Positions 9,728 to 20,895 of a DNA stretch of 64,000 nt are shown piece by piece; the first letter of the stretch is position 1, and each line of letters starts with the position of its first letter. Location: contig OX621250.1 of assembly GCA_951640165.1 (NCBI GenBank), positions 14,099,501 through 14,163,500 on the forward strand, written 5' to 3'. A program made the position numbers and the translations under genes. The stretch is from Pseudoips prasinana (Eukaryota > Arthropoda > Insecta > Lepidoptera > Nolidae). Under the pieces are notes generated by a model, which was not told where the DNA came from, made no database searches, and saw only the letters and a list, made by a program, of their open reading frames with translations.

Positions 9728-9844
9728 CAGACGCCAGCACATGAAGCTACTCCAATCTGTCAAGTCTTCCCAATTGAAAGTGAAAAGTTGAAAATCTTTA
9801 AAAGAAATTTGATAGATTGGGGTAGCTGGATGTGCTGGCGTCTG
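9728..9844. mobile_element. TA-flanked MITE ('CAGACGCC' family), copy 2
   Basis: Starts cagacgccagcacatgaagc after TA and ends tggatgtgctggcgtctg. The right flank is AA, a likely mutation. The interior keeps gtgaaaagttgaaaatct but is shortened. Confidence 0.8.
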
Positions 9845-10011
9845 AACGTTTGTTTGTTTCTTTACTTAAAAATGACTTTAGTTTGAGTTTTTTTTTATTG
9901 TTCAACTTACAGCACCTACAGGTTTAGTGAAAAAAAGGGTACAGAGATTAACTTGTTTTCTGCGTTGTAGTATCACAATGAAATATTTTAATTACATTAA
10001 ATTATTCTCCA

Positions 10012-10130
10012 GCATCATCATCATATCATCCGAAACACGTCTACTGCTGGACAAAGGCCTCACCCAAGGATCTCAACTATGGCCGGTCCTGCGCTATCCG
10101 TATCCAGCGGCTTCCAAGCTTGCATTAATT
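10012..10130 (-). repeat. RTE LINE 3' end fragment
   Basis: On minus the sequence corresponds to the RTE C-terminus (WIRIAQDR-like, then EAFVQQ) and 3' tail. Plus shows catcatcatatcatccgaaa, cactgctgg-like ctactgctgg and acaaaggcctcacccaagg. Compare 4330-4455. Confidence 0.7.
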
Positions 10131-10377
10131 AATATCTAGGGACAATGTCACACAGATCATCCTAGCCCCAAACTAAGCAAAGCTTGTACTATGGGTACCA
10201 GGCGACGATATACATACTTATATAGATAGATAAATACTTATATACATAGAAAACATCAATGACTCAGAAACAAATATTCGTGCTCATCACACAAATATTT
10301 GCACTTACCGGGATTCGAACCCAGGACCACCAGCTTCGTAGGCAGGAGCACTACCAACTAGGCTACGGTGACCGTCA
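10131..10377 (-). repeat. SINE-A, full length, minus
   Basis: From the left: tail ggacaatgtcacacagatca, cccaaactaagcaaagcttg, body cacaaatatttgcacttacc, B box gggattcgaaccc, head ggctacggtgaccgtc. Confidence 0.85.
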
Positions 10378-10578
10378 ATTTATTAGAGATTTATGAAATT
10401 GCTTTTGTTAAACAATGAAATTAGTCCTTTCATCTCATATCATCAGAATATAAATGCATGAAACAAAAGCTTTGCAACCCTTTTTACGATTGCGCGGTCG
10501 GAGGGGTATGAAATTTGGAACAGTTAATGTTCTTTCGTTTATGAAGATGGAGTGCAGAAAGCTAATATTTGTGTATTA

Positions 10579-10870
10579 TCTATACATATAATAAAATCGT
10601 AGAAAAGTCAAAACTGTACATTGAATATTTTTTTAAAAGGATACTTGGGGCGTCATCTACGATCGATAGCGAAACCAAAAATATAGTTTTTAGAATTTTT
10701 GTCTGTTTGTCTGTATGTATGTCCGGGCTAAACTCACAAAGTACTGCATGGATTTACTTCAAATTTTGCATGAATAATACTAAGAGGTCGGGTCAACATA
10801 TAGGCTACATATTATCACGCTATCACCTACGGGGGAGTTTACCGCGGGTAAAACCGCGGGGCACAGCTAG
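10579..10870 (+). mobile_element. Helitron family 1, complete, plus
   Basis: Begins TCTATACATATAATAAAATC after an A and ends with hairpin accgcgggtaaaaccgcgg then ggcacagCTAG, followed by T. The interior matches the family (gtccgggctaaactcac, atattatcacgctatcacc). The long open frame across it has no known domain. Confidence 0.88.
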
Positions 10871-11376
10871 TAAGCAATAAAAGTAATTTTTGTCTTTAAT
10901 TTGTCTTTGATAATAGAACCTTAAAATAAAAAATAATAGAACCTTAGAAGAAATTATTAGGTAGCGTAGATGCGCTTGGGTATAATTCCTTATATGATAC
11001 CGGGCTAAATTGGATATATCGGTTTTAAAAGGAGGTTATTTTATAGCCTTAGTCTTAAATGTTTTTTTTTATTATCGACCTACACACTACTCGTAATTAC
11101 CCGTCGATTACCATTGGTAATTATTAGAAACTTATAACAGAACCTCGGGTAGACTTTGAGTTCCTGGGTCTTTGGCCTCTATGTGGAACGAGTTTTAAAA
11201 CTTCAATATTTAGGCTTAACAAAAAATTATAATACCTTATACAATAACATAACCACGTCATCTACCCTAAAACCAGTAAATAAATGAATTAGGTATGATT
11301 TTCCCCAAAAAAATATGTAATGGGTACCTTTTTCAATTATAATTCTGGTGTTTGTTTAAAATATTATTTATATGTA
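10871..11376. other. No recognised feature
   Basis: AT-rich, apparently unique sequence. Confidence 0.55.
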
Positions 11377-11511
11377 CAGACGCCAGCACATCAAGTTACC
11401 CCAATCTGTCAAATTTCCGCAATTGAAAGTGAACCTTATGCTTTAGCGATAAAGTTGAAAATCTATAAAAGAATTTTGACAGATTGGGGTAGCTGGATGT
11501 GCTGGCGTCTG
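11377..11511. mobile_element. TA-flanked MITE ('CAGACGCC' family), copy 3
   Basis: Complete, with TA on both sides. Starts cagacgccagcacatcaagt and ends tggatgtgctggcgtctg. The core has aattgaaagtgaaccttatg and gcgataaagttgaaaatct. Confidence 0.85.
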
Positions 11512-11929
11512 TACATTAGGTAGGTACTTAATTTTACAACGGTCGTTGTACATTATTAAAGAACGAACTTTAGACTTAGAGTTAAGTATTTTGTTTTTTG
11601 TTAATCACGCTTGTATAAACTGGTTTTTTGTATTGCAATACCAGCATGGCAAAAACGGAACAAGTTGTTTATGCGGGAATTTGAATTATAGCGTAATAAA
11701 ATTATTATGTCACGTTGAGGCGTGTATTCAATATGTTTAATAGCTGCGCCCTGTGATGCTATATAGCAGTTTATTGTATTCCCTTTGCGACGGTGATCAC
11801 TTACCATCAGATAAACCGGTTGCGATTATATACATACCTAGATATTAATTAAAAAAGGATATAGAATAAAACTTTTCTTTATTCGAGTAACCAAGACTCA
11901 ACAAGATTGTTAGTAAAAACTTACGACTA
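11512..11929. other. Spacer with a dispersed-repeat scrap
   Basis: About 11745-11830 (tttgcgacggtgatcactta, ccatcagataaaccgg) is a motif I recognise as common in lepidopteran repeats. The rest is unassigned. Confidence 0.4.
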
Positions 11930-12654
11930 AACAAAAAACCGGCCTAATGCGAGTCGGACTCGCACATGAAGGGTTCCGTAGCAGCAAGTATTTCAGTTGA
12001 TTAAATGGAAGGAAATTGCGGTTTATGGCGTATTAAAAAAAACTACTTGCTAGATCTCACTCAAACCAATTTTCCTTGTTAGTTTCCATGGTAATGTACA
12101 GACGCCAGCATATCCAGCTAACCCAATCTGTCAAATTTCTTTTATAGATTTTCAACTTTATCACAAAAGCATAAGGTTCACTTTCAATTGGGGAAATTTG
12201 ACAGACTGGGGTAGCTTGATGTGCTGGCGTCTGTACCTACATCATATATTTTTTTTAGTTTTATCATTCTCTTATTTTAGAAGTTACAGGGAGGGGGGGA
12301 CACTCATTTTACCACTTTGGAAATGTTTCTCGCGCAAACTATTCAGTTTAGAAAAAAAATATATATTAGGAACCTCAATATCATTTTTGAAGACCTATCC
12401 ATGTATGGGTACGACGAAAAAAACAATTTTGAGTTTCAGTCTTATGTATGGCGCGACCCCCCAAAATAATTGTTCTTTTTCTATTTTTGTGTAAAAATCT
12501 TAATGCGGTTCACAGAATACATCTACTTACCAAGTTTCAGCAGTACAGCTCTTATAGTTTCGGAAAAAAGTGGCTGTGACATACGGACGGACATACAGAC
12601 AGACAGATAGACATTTTTCATTGTTTTTTGCCTGATTTGGCTACGGAACCCTAA
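11930..12654. mobile_element. AGGGTTCCGTA-type element carrying a MITE
   Basis: Left end aaccggcctaatgcgagtcg, gactcgcacatgaagggttc, cgtagc. Right end ggctacggaaccctaac. Interior blocks such as tctcgcgcaaactattcag and tcttatagtttcggaaaaaa recur at 50100-50368. The element is split by the MITE at 12099-12233. Non-coding and non-autonomous. Confidence 0.7.
12099..12233. mobile_element. TA-flanked MITE ('CAGACGCC' family), copy 4
   Basis: Complete, with TA on both sides, nested in the AGGGTTCCGTA element. Starts cagacgccagcatatccagc and ends cttgatgtgctggcgtctg. Confidence 0.85.
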
Positions 12655-13689
12655 CAAGGAACACGTAAATAAATAAATGAAGGTTGTGACACTGTTGTGC
12701 TATCCCGTAGGAAACTACAGTGACCAACGTATTTACAGTCCATTCGACTGGCAACCGTGCGTAAGACGCTGTTGCGGCTGCCATACACTCTGCGCACCAG
12801 GGAAGCACACCTTTTACGCATTGTTGCGTAAAAGCAATCTACGTGCGCATCTGCGAACATCCCTATCTTCATTCAAAATTCCTTTAATGCCGTTTCGCTG
12901 TAAGTATTTGCGGAATCAATTAACAGTCTCAAAATTTCACAATTTGCGTTTTTATTGTATTGTAAATTTATAGGCGTTATGAAAACTGGCAAAGTTTTCT
13001 TTCTTCCTTTGTCCACCTTGTTATTATAGTAAATTAAACAAATTTAACACTGTTTCTCTGTACACTATTTCTGGTCTTAGCTTAAACTTCGCTTCGCTGT
13101 TGGATGGGATGGGATAGGCATTCTTTGGGACCTCTAACCATGTTACAATGCGTTGTTTTTTTTTTTTATAAAAAGGTATTCCTCCCAATATAACTCCACC
13201 TTCACTTGTGCGGAACAAAAGAACTTTTTACCTAGATTTTAAATCAATATTAATATGTATTAATACAAATTAAGATAAATCTAACATATATTAGTATGTA
13301 TGTAGGGGCGTTCTTCAAACCAGTCTGCAGAAACTCATATTGTCGTATGATAGACAATTACGATTTGCAGAAAAACTTTCTGTAAATCTTTAACTTTATT
13401 TTAATTTACTGGATTTATAAATATTATTCTGAATAAAGTTCAGATAGGTAATACTATCCTATTACAATATTTTATTCTCGCTTTAGAAATCTCACAAGGC
13501 CATAAAACTATTCTAATATCTCATAAAAGTATTCTGTTATCATTTATAATTCACATATGTTAATTGGTTTTGAAGTATGTCATAAGAACTTGTTAATTAC
13601 AATGAAATGATAATGACTTGCCAGAACTGTCCTTTTACCGTTTCCACTATTAAAATAGTTAGGCATAGTCATCACACGTATTCTTTCAG
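12655..13689. other. No firmly recognised feature
   Basis: About 12720-12870 is more GC-rich than its surroundings and holds a small hairpin (ttttacgcattgttgcgtaaaa). It could be a MITE or gene scrap. 12871-13689 is AT-rich and unassigned. Confidence 0.4.
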
Positions 13690-13960
13690 CTTTCTATAGA
13701 CTTAGATAGAGTTTAAGTCGAAACGGCTGGAGCGATTTTAATAAAATTTTGTATAGACAACTGTTTGTGTGACCCATATATAGTTGTTCTGAGTCTATAT
13801 GTTAAAATCCGTCTATAATATGTTTATAAAGTACCCCGCGACACAGAGATTAAATTCCATCAGGCGGGCGTTGACTTAAAAAAAAAGATTGCTGATACCC
13901 TGGATTAACACGTAGGCTATATTTTATAAAGTTTAACGCTGGTAAAACCGCGGGCAAGGC
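13690..13960 (+). mobile_element. Degenerate Helitron interrupted by SINE-D
   Basis: The left part aaacggctggagcgatttta and the right part taccctggattaacacgtag, gtttaacgctggtaaaaccg, cgggcaaggct match the interior and hairpin end of the TCCTACTAATATT-type Helitrons, with the 3' end decayed. SINE-D sequence lies between (about 13750-13897). Confidence 0.6.
13750..13897 (+). repeat. SINE-D, headless
   Basis: Body caactgtttgtgtgacccat, tagttgttctgagtctatat, tataaagtaccccgcgacac, then a short A run. The tRNA-like head is missing. Confidence 0.65.
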
Positions 13961-14282
13961 TATTATACTATAAATTTACTTAAGGAACTGCATTGAAGAA
14001 GAAGACACATTGTAAATACAAATGAAAATGACGCGGTGAAACCGACAAATAGGTATAGGTTACCGTAATGTGTGTCTAAAAGAGACATTTTAGCTAACAG
14101 CTTGTAATAAAAAATATATGAAGAGGATAATTAACTTCCCATGTAACTACCTCTCACACAAACGAGCCTTTAGGGCATCTCCAGGTCACAGGGGCGCCCT
14201 CTTGCGTAGGTAACTAGTTTCTAGTCTTATTTGTTTGGTGGCTAGTGCTCAGGATTCCGTGTATTGTTCGGTGAAAATCTAG
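13961..14282. other. No recognised feature
   Basis: Unassigned sequence between a Helitron remnant and SINE-E. Confidence 0.45.
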
Positions 14283-14535
14283 CCATCCTGTAAACGGGCT
14301 CACAACCAGTTGCTCGTAAGCGATCAGCGAGGTTAAGCACCTGGGCACGCGTTCAGTCTAGATGTGCGACCGCCAACGTGGGTTAATTTCTAAGCGTCTC
14401 CGTGCTTCGGAAAGCACGTTAAGCTGTCGGTCCCGTTTGTAGTCATTAGACAACATTCGTTTAGCCATGTCAGAGGCCTACTGGGCGCGGGCGGTTTGAA
14501 CAACTCTGACACTAGGGTTACCACTGCGCATACGA
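14283..14535 (+). repeat. SINE-E (5S rRNA-derived), near full length
   Basis: 5S-like head: taagcgatcagcgaggttaa, gcacctgggcacgcg, tagatgtgcgaccgcc. Body: gtctccgtgcttcggaaagc, agctgtcggtcccg. Tail: gccatgtcagaggcctactg, ttgaacaactctgacac, agggttaccactgc. The head parallels the 5S rRNA block 'gatcacc.aagttaagc...gatgggtgaccgcc' (family knowledge). Confidence 0.8.
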
Positions 14536-14674
14536 TAAAGTCAAAACGGCATGTAAAAAGTTAGTTGACGCAATTAGCCAATAATAATTATTGCACCTTT
14601 TATTACGTTCAACGAATTGTTTGGTTTTGTGGATAAAAATCATAAAACTATACTAATACTGTGTGGTGACGGCA

Positions 14675-14893
14675 TAGAATATCATCACCCCATCTCATCC
14701 CGTGGGGGGCGTAGAAATTGTCTGAGAGAATACCTGACAGAGAACGAGCAGCATTGTTTTTCTGTGAACTATGACCATCAAACTGCGATCGCCAACCCGT
14801 CTGCCAATCGTGGCGATTATGGCATATCCTCCCATTCTTTGGGGAGGCTTTTATCCAGCAGTGGACGTACTTTGGCTGACTTAATGATACTAA
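14675..14893 (+). repeat. SINE-like repeat with an RTE-type 3' tail, copy 1
   Basis: Starts gaatatcatcaccccatctc, then tcccgtggggggcgtag and gaccatcaaactgcgatcgc. The 3' end ggggaggcttttatccagca, gtggacgtactttggctga resembles the RTE LINE 3' end at 4400-4445. This suggests mobilisation by RTE machinery. Confidence 0.65.
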
Positions 14894-15189
14894 TGTATAT
14901 GTACATGATTCGACTTTAAGTAGGTAAAGTTGTATGTTATTTCCCAACTTAAAATGGTTTATAATAAAAAGTTGATAAAGTTCCGTGTGTCATCCATCGG
15001 TCAGATGATCGGATATATCGAAAATTAAAGGACATTTCAGAATAGATAGTCGTTTCAAATCATAAACATGCAATGACCTACACATTTAATTTATAAATCT
15101 ATTAATATTTATCGAGGCAATGTTGTATTTGTCGTCTAGTATCTCTCGCCAATACAAAAATTTGAGTAGTTTAGTTTTTTTTTATAAAG
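14894..15189. other. No recognised feature
   Basis: AT-rich spacer. Confidence 0.5.
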
Positions 15190-15503
15190 GATTCAATAAT
15201 AATAATATCCTGGGACATTATACACACATGGCCATCTGCTCCCAAAGTAAGCAGAGTGTGTACAGACTATGGAAACCAGATAACTGATATATTACACAAA
15301 ATGTAATTTATCAGTTATAAGGTCATATATTTACAAAATAAAAGTAGTATATTTTACTATCTACTTTTATTGTATTAATACTTACTTATATAAATAATTA
15401 CACCCAGGCTCAGGACAAACAGACATGTTCTGGATGGGAATCGTACCCACGACCTGCGGCATCAAAAGCAAGCATTTACCAAACACGCCAACCGGCTTGT
15501 CAC
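15190..15503 (-). repeat. SINE-B, full length, minus
   Basis: Tail atcctgggacattatacaca, body gtttccag-type block and ttacttatataaataattac, B box gggaatcgtacccac, head gacctgcggcatcaaaagca and cacgccaaccggcttgtc. A small palindromic expansion sits in the body near 15310-15380. Confidence 0.75.
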
Positions 15504-15615
15504 AATCACTTATTATTATTATACTTAGTAGATGTTATTCTGAGATCATATTTAGAACCTTGCCTTGAAAATATATCGATACCAATAGATGGCGCCAACA
15601 CACCTATAAAGATAA

Positions 15616-15948
15616 TCTATATATATAAAAATGAATCCCAAATTCCCTTGGTCACGCCATCACGCGTGAACGGCTGGAGTGCTGGACCGATTTCACTATT
15701 TCTTTTTTTATTGTGTTTGTTATTGTCAGGAGAAGGTTCTTATGAAAGAAAACGAATTAAAATTTGCGCGGAAAATAAGATAATGTGAGAATACTTCACA
15801 ACCATACAATATTATTTCTATATATTTCTTAGCGCTTTGGACAATATAACCTTTTTAGGGTTCCGTAGTTTTATTTGACATAGTATTGACAGAATGCGTG
15901 CGTAAATAGTCATCGTTACGACAGGACAACGTCTGTCGGGTCAGCTAG
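15616..15948 (+). mobile_element. Helitron family 2, complete, plus
   Basis: Starts TCTATATATATAAAAATGAA after an A. Ends with a cgacag...ctgtcg hairpin, then ggtcagCTAG before T. Non-coding, 333 bp. The ends differ from family 1. Confidence 0.82.
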
Positions 15949-16402
15949 TATATAATAAAGATAGTATTTGCTTGGGCGTCACAATAACATTGTACTCCGT
16001 GGGGCTATACTGAAATAAATTAACAACATTCCGCGTTTTGCTGCAAACATATGAATAAACATTTTTTCAAAGGTGTGTTTAAGTCATTAGATTACGTTAA
16101 ACTACGTAATATTTAGGTTTAGTAGTTGTAGACAATCTAAAAATCTAAGTGTAAAGTAAAATTATACATTATATGAGTTTATTTTTATAAATATGAACCC
16201 ACTTTTGCCATAATAAAGTTCTAAACATAACTACATACCAACAGAGACATTAGTCTAGTATAGAGCTGAACATGGATGGATTTATTCTGTCTGGTAATTA
16301 GATTTATAATTATAATTAGAGTCATCATTAAATAAATAATCATATCTAAAACAAAACAAAAACAAGGTATTCAGCTATGTGGCGATACATATGTATTATA
16401 GA
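15949..16402. other. No recognised feature
   Basis: AT-rich spacer. Confidence 0.55.
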
Positions 16403-16507
16403 CTAGTTGTGCCCCGCGGTTATACCCGCGTTAAATTTTATAAATTATCACAGCTCCTGATAGCGTGGTAATATGTAGCCTATATGTTGACCCGACCTCT
16501 TAGTAAT
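16403..16507 (-). mobile_element. Helitron family 1, 5'-truncated
   Basis: CTAG plus hairpin end (gccccgcggttatacccgcg) and about 100 bp of interior. It breaks off at ctcttagtaatc, where it joins a half-deleted MITE. Confidence 0.8.
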
Positions 16508-16519
16508 CGACGTCACAAG

Positions 16520-16673
16520 TGCTTCCATGAGCACATGTGGTATATCATAAATGGTACGGAATCGATTGTCAACGTTGAAGCCGATTTAACGATTGATTAA
16601 GTCATTTTTAACCTTTATTTATTTGAACGCCATTCAAGAAATTGATGTTCGGCGACTTAGCCGGTAGAACCCC
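16520..16673. mobile_element. Half of the GGGGxTCTACCGGCTAA MITE
   Basis: Centre and right arm only: gcttccatgagcacatgtgg, gaagccgatttaacgattga, gcgacttagccggtagaac, cccc. The complete copy is at 53573-53815. The left arm is lost at the Helitron junction. Confidence 0.7.
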
Positions 16674-16807
16674 AGGCTCCCCTAAGAATCGTCTTGCCAT
16701 ATGCCATAAACGTCACGCTTGGCGGACGGATTGGCGATCGCAGTAAGATTGTCGTAATATAATTTTATAATCTAAAAACATACCTACACCTATATAAATT
16801 CGGGAGT

Positions 16808-16884
16808 GAGATAGATAGATAGAATACTCTTTATTGTACACACTCAAAAGGAAAGAAAATACATCAGTTATAAAGAACTTAATG
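16808..16884 (-). repeat. LINE 3' end scrap
   Basis: gatagatagatagaatactc, then ctttattgtacacactcaaa. This is the reverse complement of a LINE 3' end with an AATAAAG-type signal and GATA-rich tail; compare 19925-20060. Confidence 0.5.
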
Positions 16885-16886
16885 TA

Positions 16887-16968
16887 CAGACGCCAGCACC
16901 CCAATCTTTTATAGATTTTCAACTTTATCACATTAGCAAAAGGTTCCCTTTCAATTGGGAAAATTTGG
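16887..16968. mobile_element. TA-flanked MITE ('CAGACGCC' family), copy 5, truncated
   Basis: Left end cagacgccagcaccccaatc after TA, with a shortened interior. The right terminal repeat is missing. Confidence 0.7.
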
Positions 16969-17538
16969 CCTTCCAGACGACCTTTGGATGGATTTGGATA
17001 GGAGTGCAACAAATAAATTATACTAAGTATGACTTCACAAATAAAAGTATAATACGAGTATATAGAGACAACTTCCCTGCATTCTGAGCCTTAATAACTA
17101 TAAAGATGTAATGGCCCAATAAAACTTATGAAATTATAATAATCAAATAACAATCAGTATTATTTGTAATTGTAATGCAATACAAGTATTGTAGAATATG
17201 TTAGAAGCAAAGCTGAATTGGCTGAGTTAGGAAACATCACGTTTTCATTGCGCAGGCGCAGTAGCGTTGAAGATATCTCGTTTAAGGATGTTAAGTCAAC
17301 CGTGACTAAGGTTTAGACACGGTTCAACGTTTGCGTATCGTATTTTGTTTTATGAGAAACTTACGTAGTTTACTTATATTTTTTACTTATCATGTCTGCT
17401 TCAAGACTATCAGTATTAAGGGGTTATGCTATAATTATCGGGTTTAGTGATGGAAGTTCCTTTATTTATATATTATAGACACCAACAGTACCTATACATA
17501 CACAACATGTAAATACTTAGCTCACTATATAATTCAAT
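16969..17538. other. No recognised feature
   Basis: Unassigned AT-rich sequence. Confidence 0.5.
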
Positions 17539-18146
17539 CCTTATATGTACACCTATTAAAGGCACAACATACACTAAACATATACAAGGTTGACATATGT
17601 ACATACAAGCTATTTGTAATCAAAAACAAACAGAAATACTATAACTCACACAGATCAAAATGTATTAAAAACAATTAAGAAAGTTCTTATTGGACTATGA
17701 AAAAAAAGAGTCATTATGCGTGTTTGACGTCGATGTCTGCCTGTCTCTCTCTCTCACTCTGTGTATGTGTGTGTGTGTGTGTGTGTATGTGTGCGTGTGT
17801 GTGTGTGTGGGTCTGTCAGTTCTTTTCCAAAATGATGTAATTATAGTTGGAGTCAGGGGTTTTCTAACCGTTTGGTTAATTATTACTTACTAATTATAAA
17901 CATCCACGGTATCTCCATTATTATTATTTAGTATTATCTTATCGTCAAAATATATTAGCAAACTATTAATAATTAGTATTATACTCGTACAAATTATTTG
18001 ACTGGCCTCTTGGTCTAGTGGTTAGTGAACCTGACTACTGAGCCTGAGGTCATGGGTTCGATCCCCAACCAGGATCAATCTTTGTGTGATGAGCACGATT
18101 ATTTGTACAGAACAAATTCTGTCTGATTCTTTTATATACACATCTT
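17539..18146. repeat. ~608 bp direct tandem duplication, copy 1
   Basis: Runs from cttatatgtacacctattaa through a (tc)n(gt)n microsatellite (about 17743-17810) to a SINE-C head and tctgattcttttatata. The same order repeats from 18145 with few differences. The unit contains no gene. Confidence 0.8.
18000..18140 (+). repeat. SINE-C head and body in duplication copy 1
   Basis: tRNA-like head tcttggtctagtggttagtg, B box gggttcgatcccc, body ttgtgtgatgagcacgatta. The 3' tail is not retained. Confidence 0.7.
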
Positions 18147-18537
18147 ATATGTACACCTATTAAAGGCATGCACAACATACACTAAACATAGACAAAGTTG
18201 ACATAATATGTACATACAAGCTATTTGTAATCAAAAACAAACAGAAATATTATAACTAACACAGATCAAAATGTATTAAAAAAAATTAAGAAATTCTTAT
18301 TGGACTATGAAAAAAAAGAGTCACTATGCGTGTTTGACGTCGATGTTTGCCTGTCTCTCTCTCTCTCACTCTATGTATGTGTGTGTGTATGCGTGCGTGT
18401 GTGTGTGTGTGTCTGTCAGTTCTTTTCGAAAATGATGTAATAATAGTTGGAGTCAGAGGTTTTCTAACCGTTTGGTTAATTATTACTCATCGTATCTCCA
18501 TTATTATTATTTAGTATTATCTTATCGTCAAAATATA

Positions 18538-18737
18538 AGATAGAGTTGCCTTTCACGCTGCAAGTCGTGGGTTCGATTCTCAGCCAGGATAGATATATGT
18601 GTGCATGAACATGTCTGCTTGTCTTAAGTCAGGTTGTAATTATCTATATAAGTATGTATTTACAAAAGAAAAAGTAGTATATGTAGTATATCCGTTGGGG
18701 CAGAAAGGTTCATGAGTGGCGACGCAGCGTGGGCAGC
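18538..18737 (+). mobile_element. Composite insertion: SINE-B piece plus RTE piece
   Basis: SINE-B sequence (gttgcctttcacgctgcaag, tatataagtatgtatttac) runs into ccgttggggcagaaaggttc, atgagtggcgacgcagcgtg, ggcag. The latter matches the RTE LINE at 4252-4306 with a short deletion. Confidence 0.65.
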
Positions 18738-18778
18738 AAACTATTAATAATTAGTATTATACTCGTACTAATTATTTG

Positions 18779-18915
18779 ACTGGCCTATTGGTCTAGTGGT
18801 TAGTGTCCCTGACTGCTAAGCCTGAGGTCATGGGTTCGATCCCCACCCAGGACAAATCTTTGTTTGATGAGCACGATTATTTGTACAGAACAAATTCTGT
18901 CTGATTCTTTTATAT
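18779..18915 (+). repeat. SINE-C head and body in duplication copy 2
   Basis: ttggtctagtggttagtgtc, B box gggttcgatcccc, then ggacaaatctttgtttgatg. Paralogous to 18000-18140. Confidence 0.7.
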
Positions 18916-18947
18916 GTATGTATTTTGAAATATATTTATCAGATTTT

Positions 18948-19160
18948 GACTGCACGTGTGGCGCAGCGTCTAATACAGTCGCCGCTTCGTGTCGCGGGTT
19001 CGAGTCCCGCGCCAGACAACTATTTGTCTGACCCATAAATAGTTGTTCTGAGTCTGGATGTAATTATTGTCCGTCTATTATATGTTTGTAAAGTACCCCG
19101 CGACAGAGGGATTAGATTCCCTAGTCCGGGCCTAACGCCCAACTTAAAAAAAAAAAAAAC
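18948..19160 (+). repeat. SINE-D, full length with poly(A)
   Basis: Head tgcacgtgtggcgcagcgtc, B box gggttcgagtcccgcgcc. Body gacccataaatagttgttct, tatatgtttgtaaagtaccc, attagattccctagtccggg. It ends in a run of A near 19147-19160. Confidence 0.85.
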
Positions 19161-19924
19161 AAAAAACATACAATACTTTATTTTATATAATTTACTATAA
19201 TCTTATTCTTAACTAAAATAAATACTAATAAATCTCCTTACTTGACATAGGTACTCAGGAGTTATTGTTTTATTGTATATATGTGAATTAAAAATAATTG
19301 ATCTGTGAAAGTGATAAGTAATTATATGATACTTTGTTCTATTGTTTGATCCAAAGAATAATTCCATTTAAAACTAAATAAGAGGTTCCATTGAAGGGGC
19401 GAGAAGAAAAACGACGTACGTACTTAATAGGCGTAACGTGTATATTAACATAAACAAATCAAATTCAAGGAAGGGCAAAACCCCACGAGGTGGAAGCTTT
19501 ATGACGTTGGCTCTTGGACTAAGTCCCAGAGATTGTCCCACGCAGTGGAAGCAATTGCCGGAAGCTTAGACGTAGGTGCCAATCGTAAGCGAAAGACGAA
19601 TAAAGTAGTCCGCGTTCGGAAAATCACACCTGCGACCACAAAAAAAAGTAAATCGCCATCTAGTGTAGTTCCCAGGAACTAATTTCAGTGATGACTTGTA
19701 TTTAGTTTTATTGTTACAACCTTCAATTACTTAAAATTATAAAAGATTTCTTTTGAAATATTGTAGATTACAATCTTATGCACGGTTTTCTTCAAAAATA
19801 TCTCGGTCTGAGGCTTTTGTTAGTCGCTCCGGAGCGCCACAAATTCCGCCACGTTCTTGTGTTCACGCTTTAACCGGTGTTCAAGTGCACGTACATATTA
19901 AAATGATAAAAGTTTGTGTTTTTA
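19161..19924. other. No recognised feature
   Basis: About 19480-19620 is less AT-rich (ccacgaggtggaagctttat, cccacgcagtggaagcaatt) but has no identifiable domain. Confidence 0.45.
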
Positions 19925-20060
19925 AACTATATATAAGATAAGATAACTCTTTATTGTACACCTAAACATTACAGGATACGAGAAAACAATAACATACATA
20001 AAAAATATTGTACAATTGACGGCCTTATTACTAAATCCTTCATAAAGATACATTACATTT
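19925..20060 (-). repeat. LINE 3' end, minus
   Basis: ataagataagataactcttt followed by attgtacacctaaacattac: the reverse complement of a LINE end with AATAAAG and a (TTATC)n tail. Confidence 0.5.
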
Positions 20061-20390
20061 AAAAAAACAAATTGCGAATTATTTTTTTAGCGCATTATAA
20101 GCCGTAGGTACTATTTATTATTATATTATTCTATGTTATTATATTAATTATTGTTAATATAAAAAATTAGATTTATGTTACTTATATATTACTTTTATTT
20201 TACGTATTCTATTTTATTATGTTATTCTTTATTTGCCATGTCTATCTGTCTACCTACTTTTTTTCTTCCTAAACCTGTGTATATCTGTGAAAACTTTTAA
20301 TTGGCCTTCATCTTCTATTCTGTGTGTCATTTGTACTCTAGCTGTACAAATAAAATAAATACAATAAAATAAAATAAAGAACAGAACATG
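20061..20390 (+). repeat. AT-rich, possible LINE 3' UTR ending in (taaaa)n
   Basis: Ends gtactctagctgtacaaata then aaataaatacaataaaat, a simple tail typical of lepidopteran LINEs. No coding part is visible. Confidence 0.4.
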
Positions 20391-20706
20391 TTTGTAGTAA
20401 TACAGTTATTATTTCTATTTACTTATTACAGATATTTAGGAACACGGAATGTTAAAACATTTATACAATTTATTTTATAATAGTAGTGGTATTTAGCTAG
20501 CTTGTATTAAGTTATTGTCAAGGATATTATGTTTAGGTTTAACTATTGAAATTTATATTTTACTACATATTGTCTGAATGGTTCTGTTTATATTAAGGTA
20601 TGAATTCAGTATTATTATTATAACGGACCTTGTGTTTAAAACGACGGTCGCGCTTTAATGCTACCACCGGATCCAATGCGCCCCTACTGACAAGACCCAG
20701 CGAAAC
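20391..20706 (-). pseudogene. 'LNWAV' retroposed repeat, copy 3
   Basis: Matches copy 2 from gaacatgtttgtagtaatac to cgacggtcgcgctttaatgc and accaccggatccaatgcgcc. On minus it starts with codons for VSLGL..., so it is 5'-truncated about 20 codons later than copy 2. The last ~60 bp of the 3' UTR are also missing. Confidence 0.65.
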
Positions 20707-20707
20707 C

Positions 20708-20817
20708 AAAATAATCGTGTTTATCACACAAAGATTTGTCCCGGGTAGGAATCAAACCCACGACCACAAGCTTATCAGTCAGGGTCAATATCCACTAGAC
20801 CCATAGGCCCGTCAAAT
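20708..20817 (-). repeat. SINE-C head, minus
   Basis: cacacaaagatttgtcccgg, B box region aatcaaacccacgacc, head gggtcaatatccactagac. Confidence 0.7.
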
Positions 20818-20895
20818 ATTTTATTAATGTTTTTTAGCACGAATTTAATAATCGCTGTTAAATCTTGAACGGTGGTACGCTCTGTATGTATAGTA

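Larger units (their letters stand above)
18147..18920. repeat. Tandem duplication, copy 2, with an internal insertion
   Basis: Repeats the 17539-18146 unit with scattered substitutions and a shorter gt tract. An extra segment (about 18538-18737) sits between tcgtcaaaatata and caaactattaataattag, which are nearly contiguous in copy 1. Confidence 0.8.

Noticed and set aside
17740..17815. Regulatory CT/GT tract
   Set aside because: A plain microsatellite duplicated with its surroundings; nothing ties it to a promoter.
18000..18073. Possible functional tRNA gene
   Set aside because: A/B-box sequence is followed by the SINE-C body and recurs at 18779, 23068 and elsewhere; these are SINE heads, not tRNA genes.
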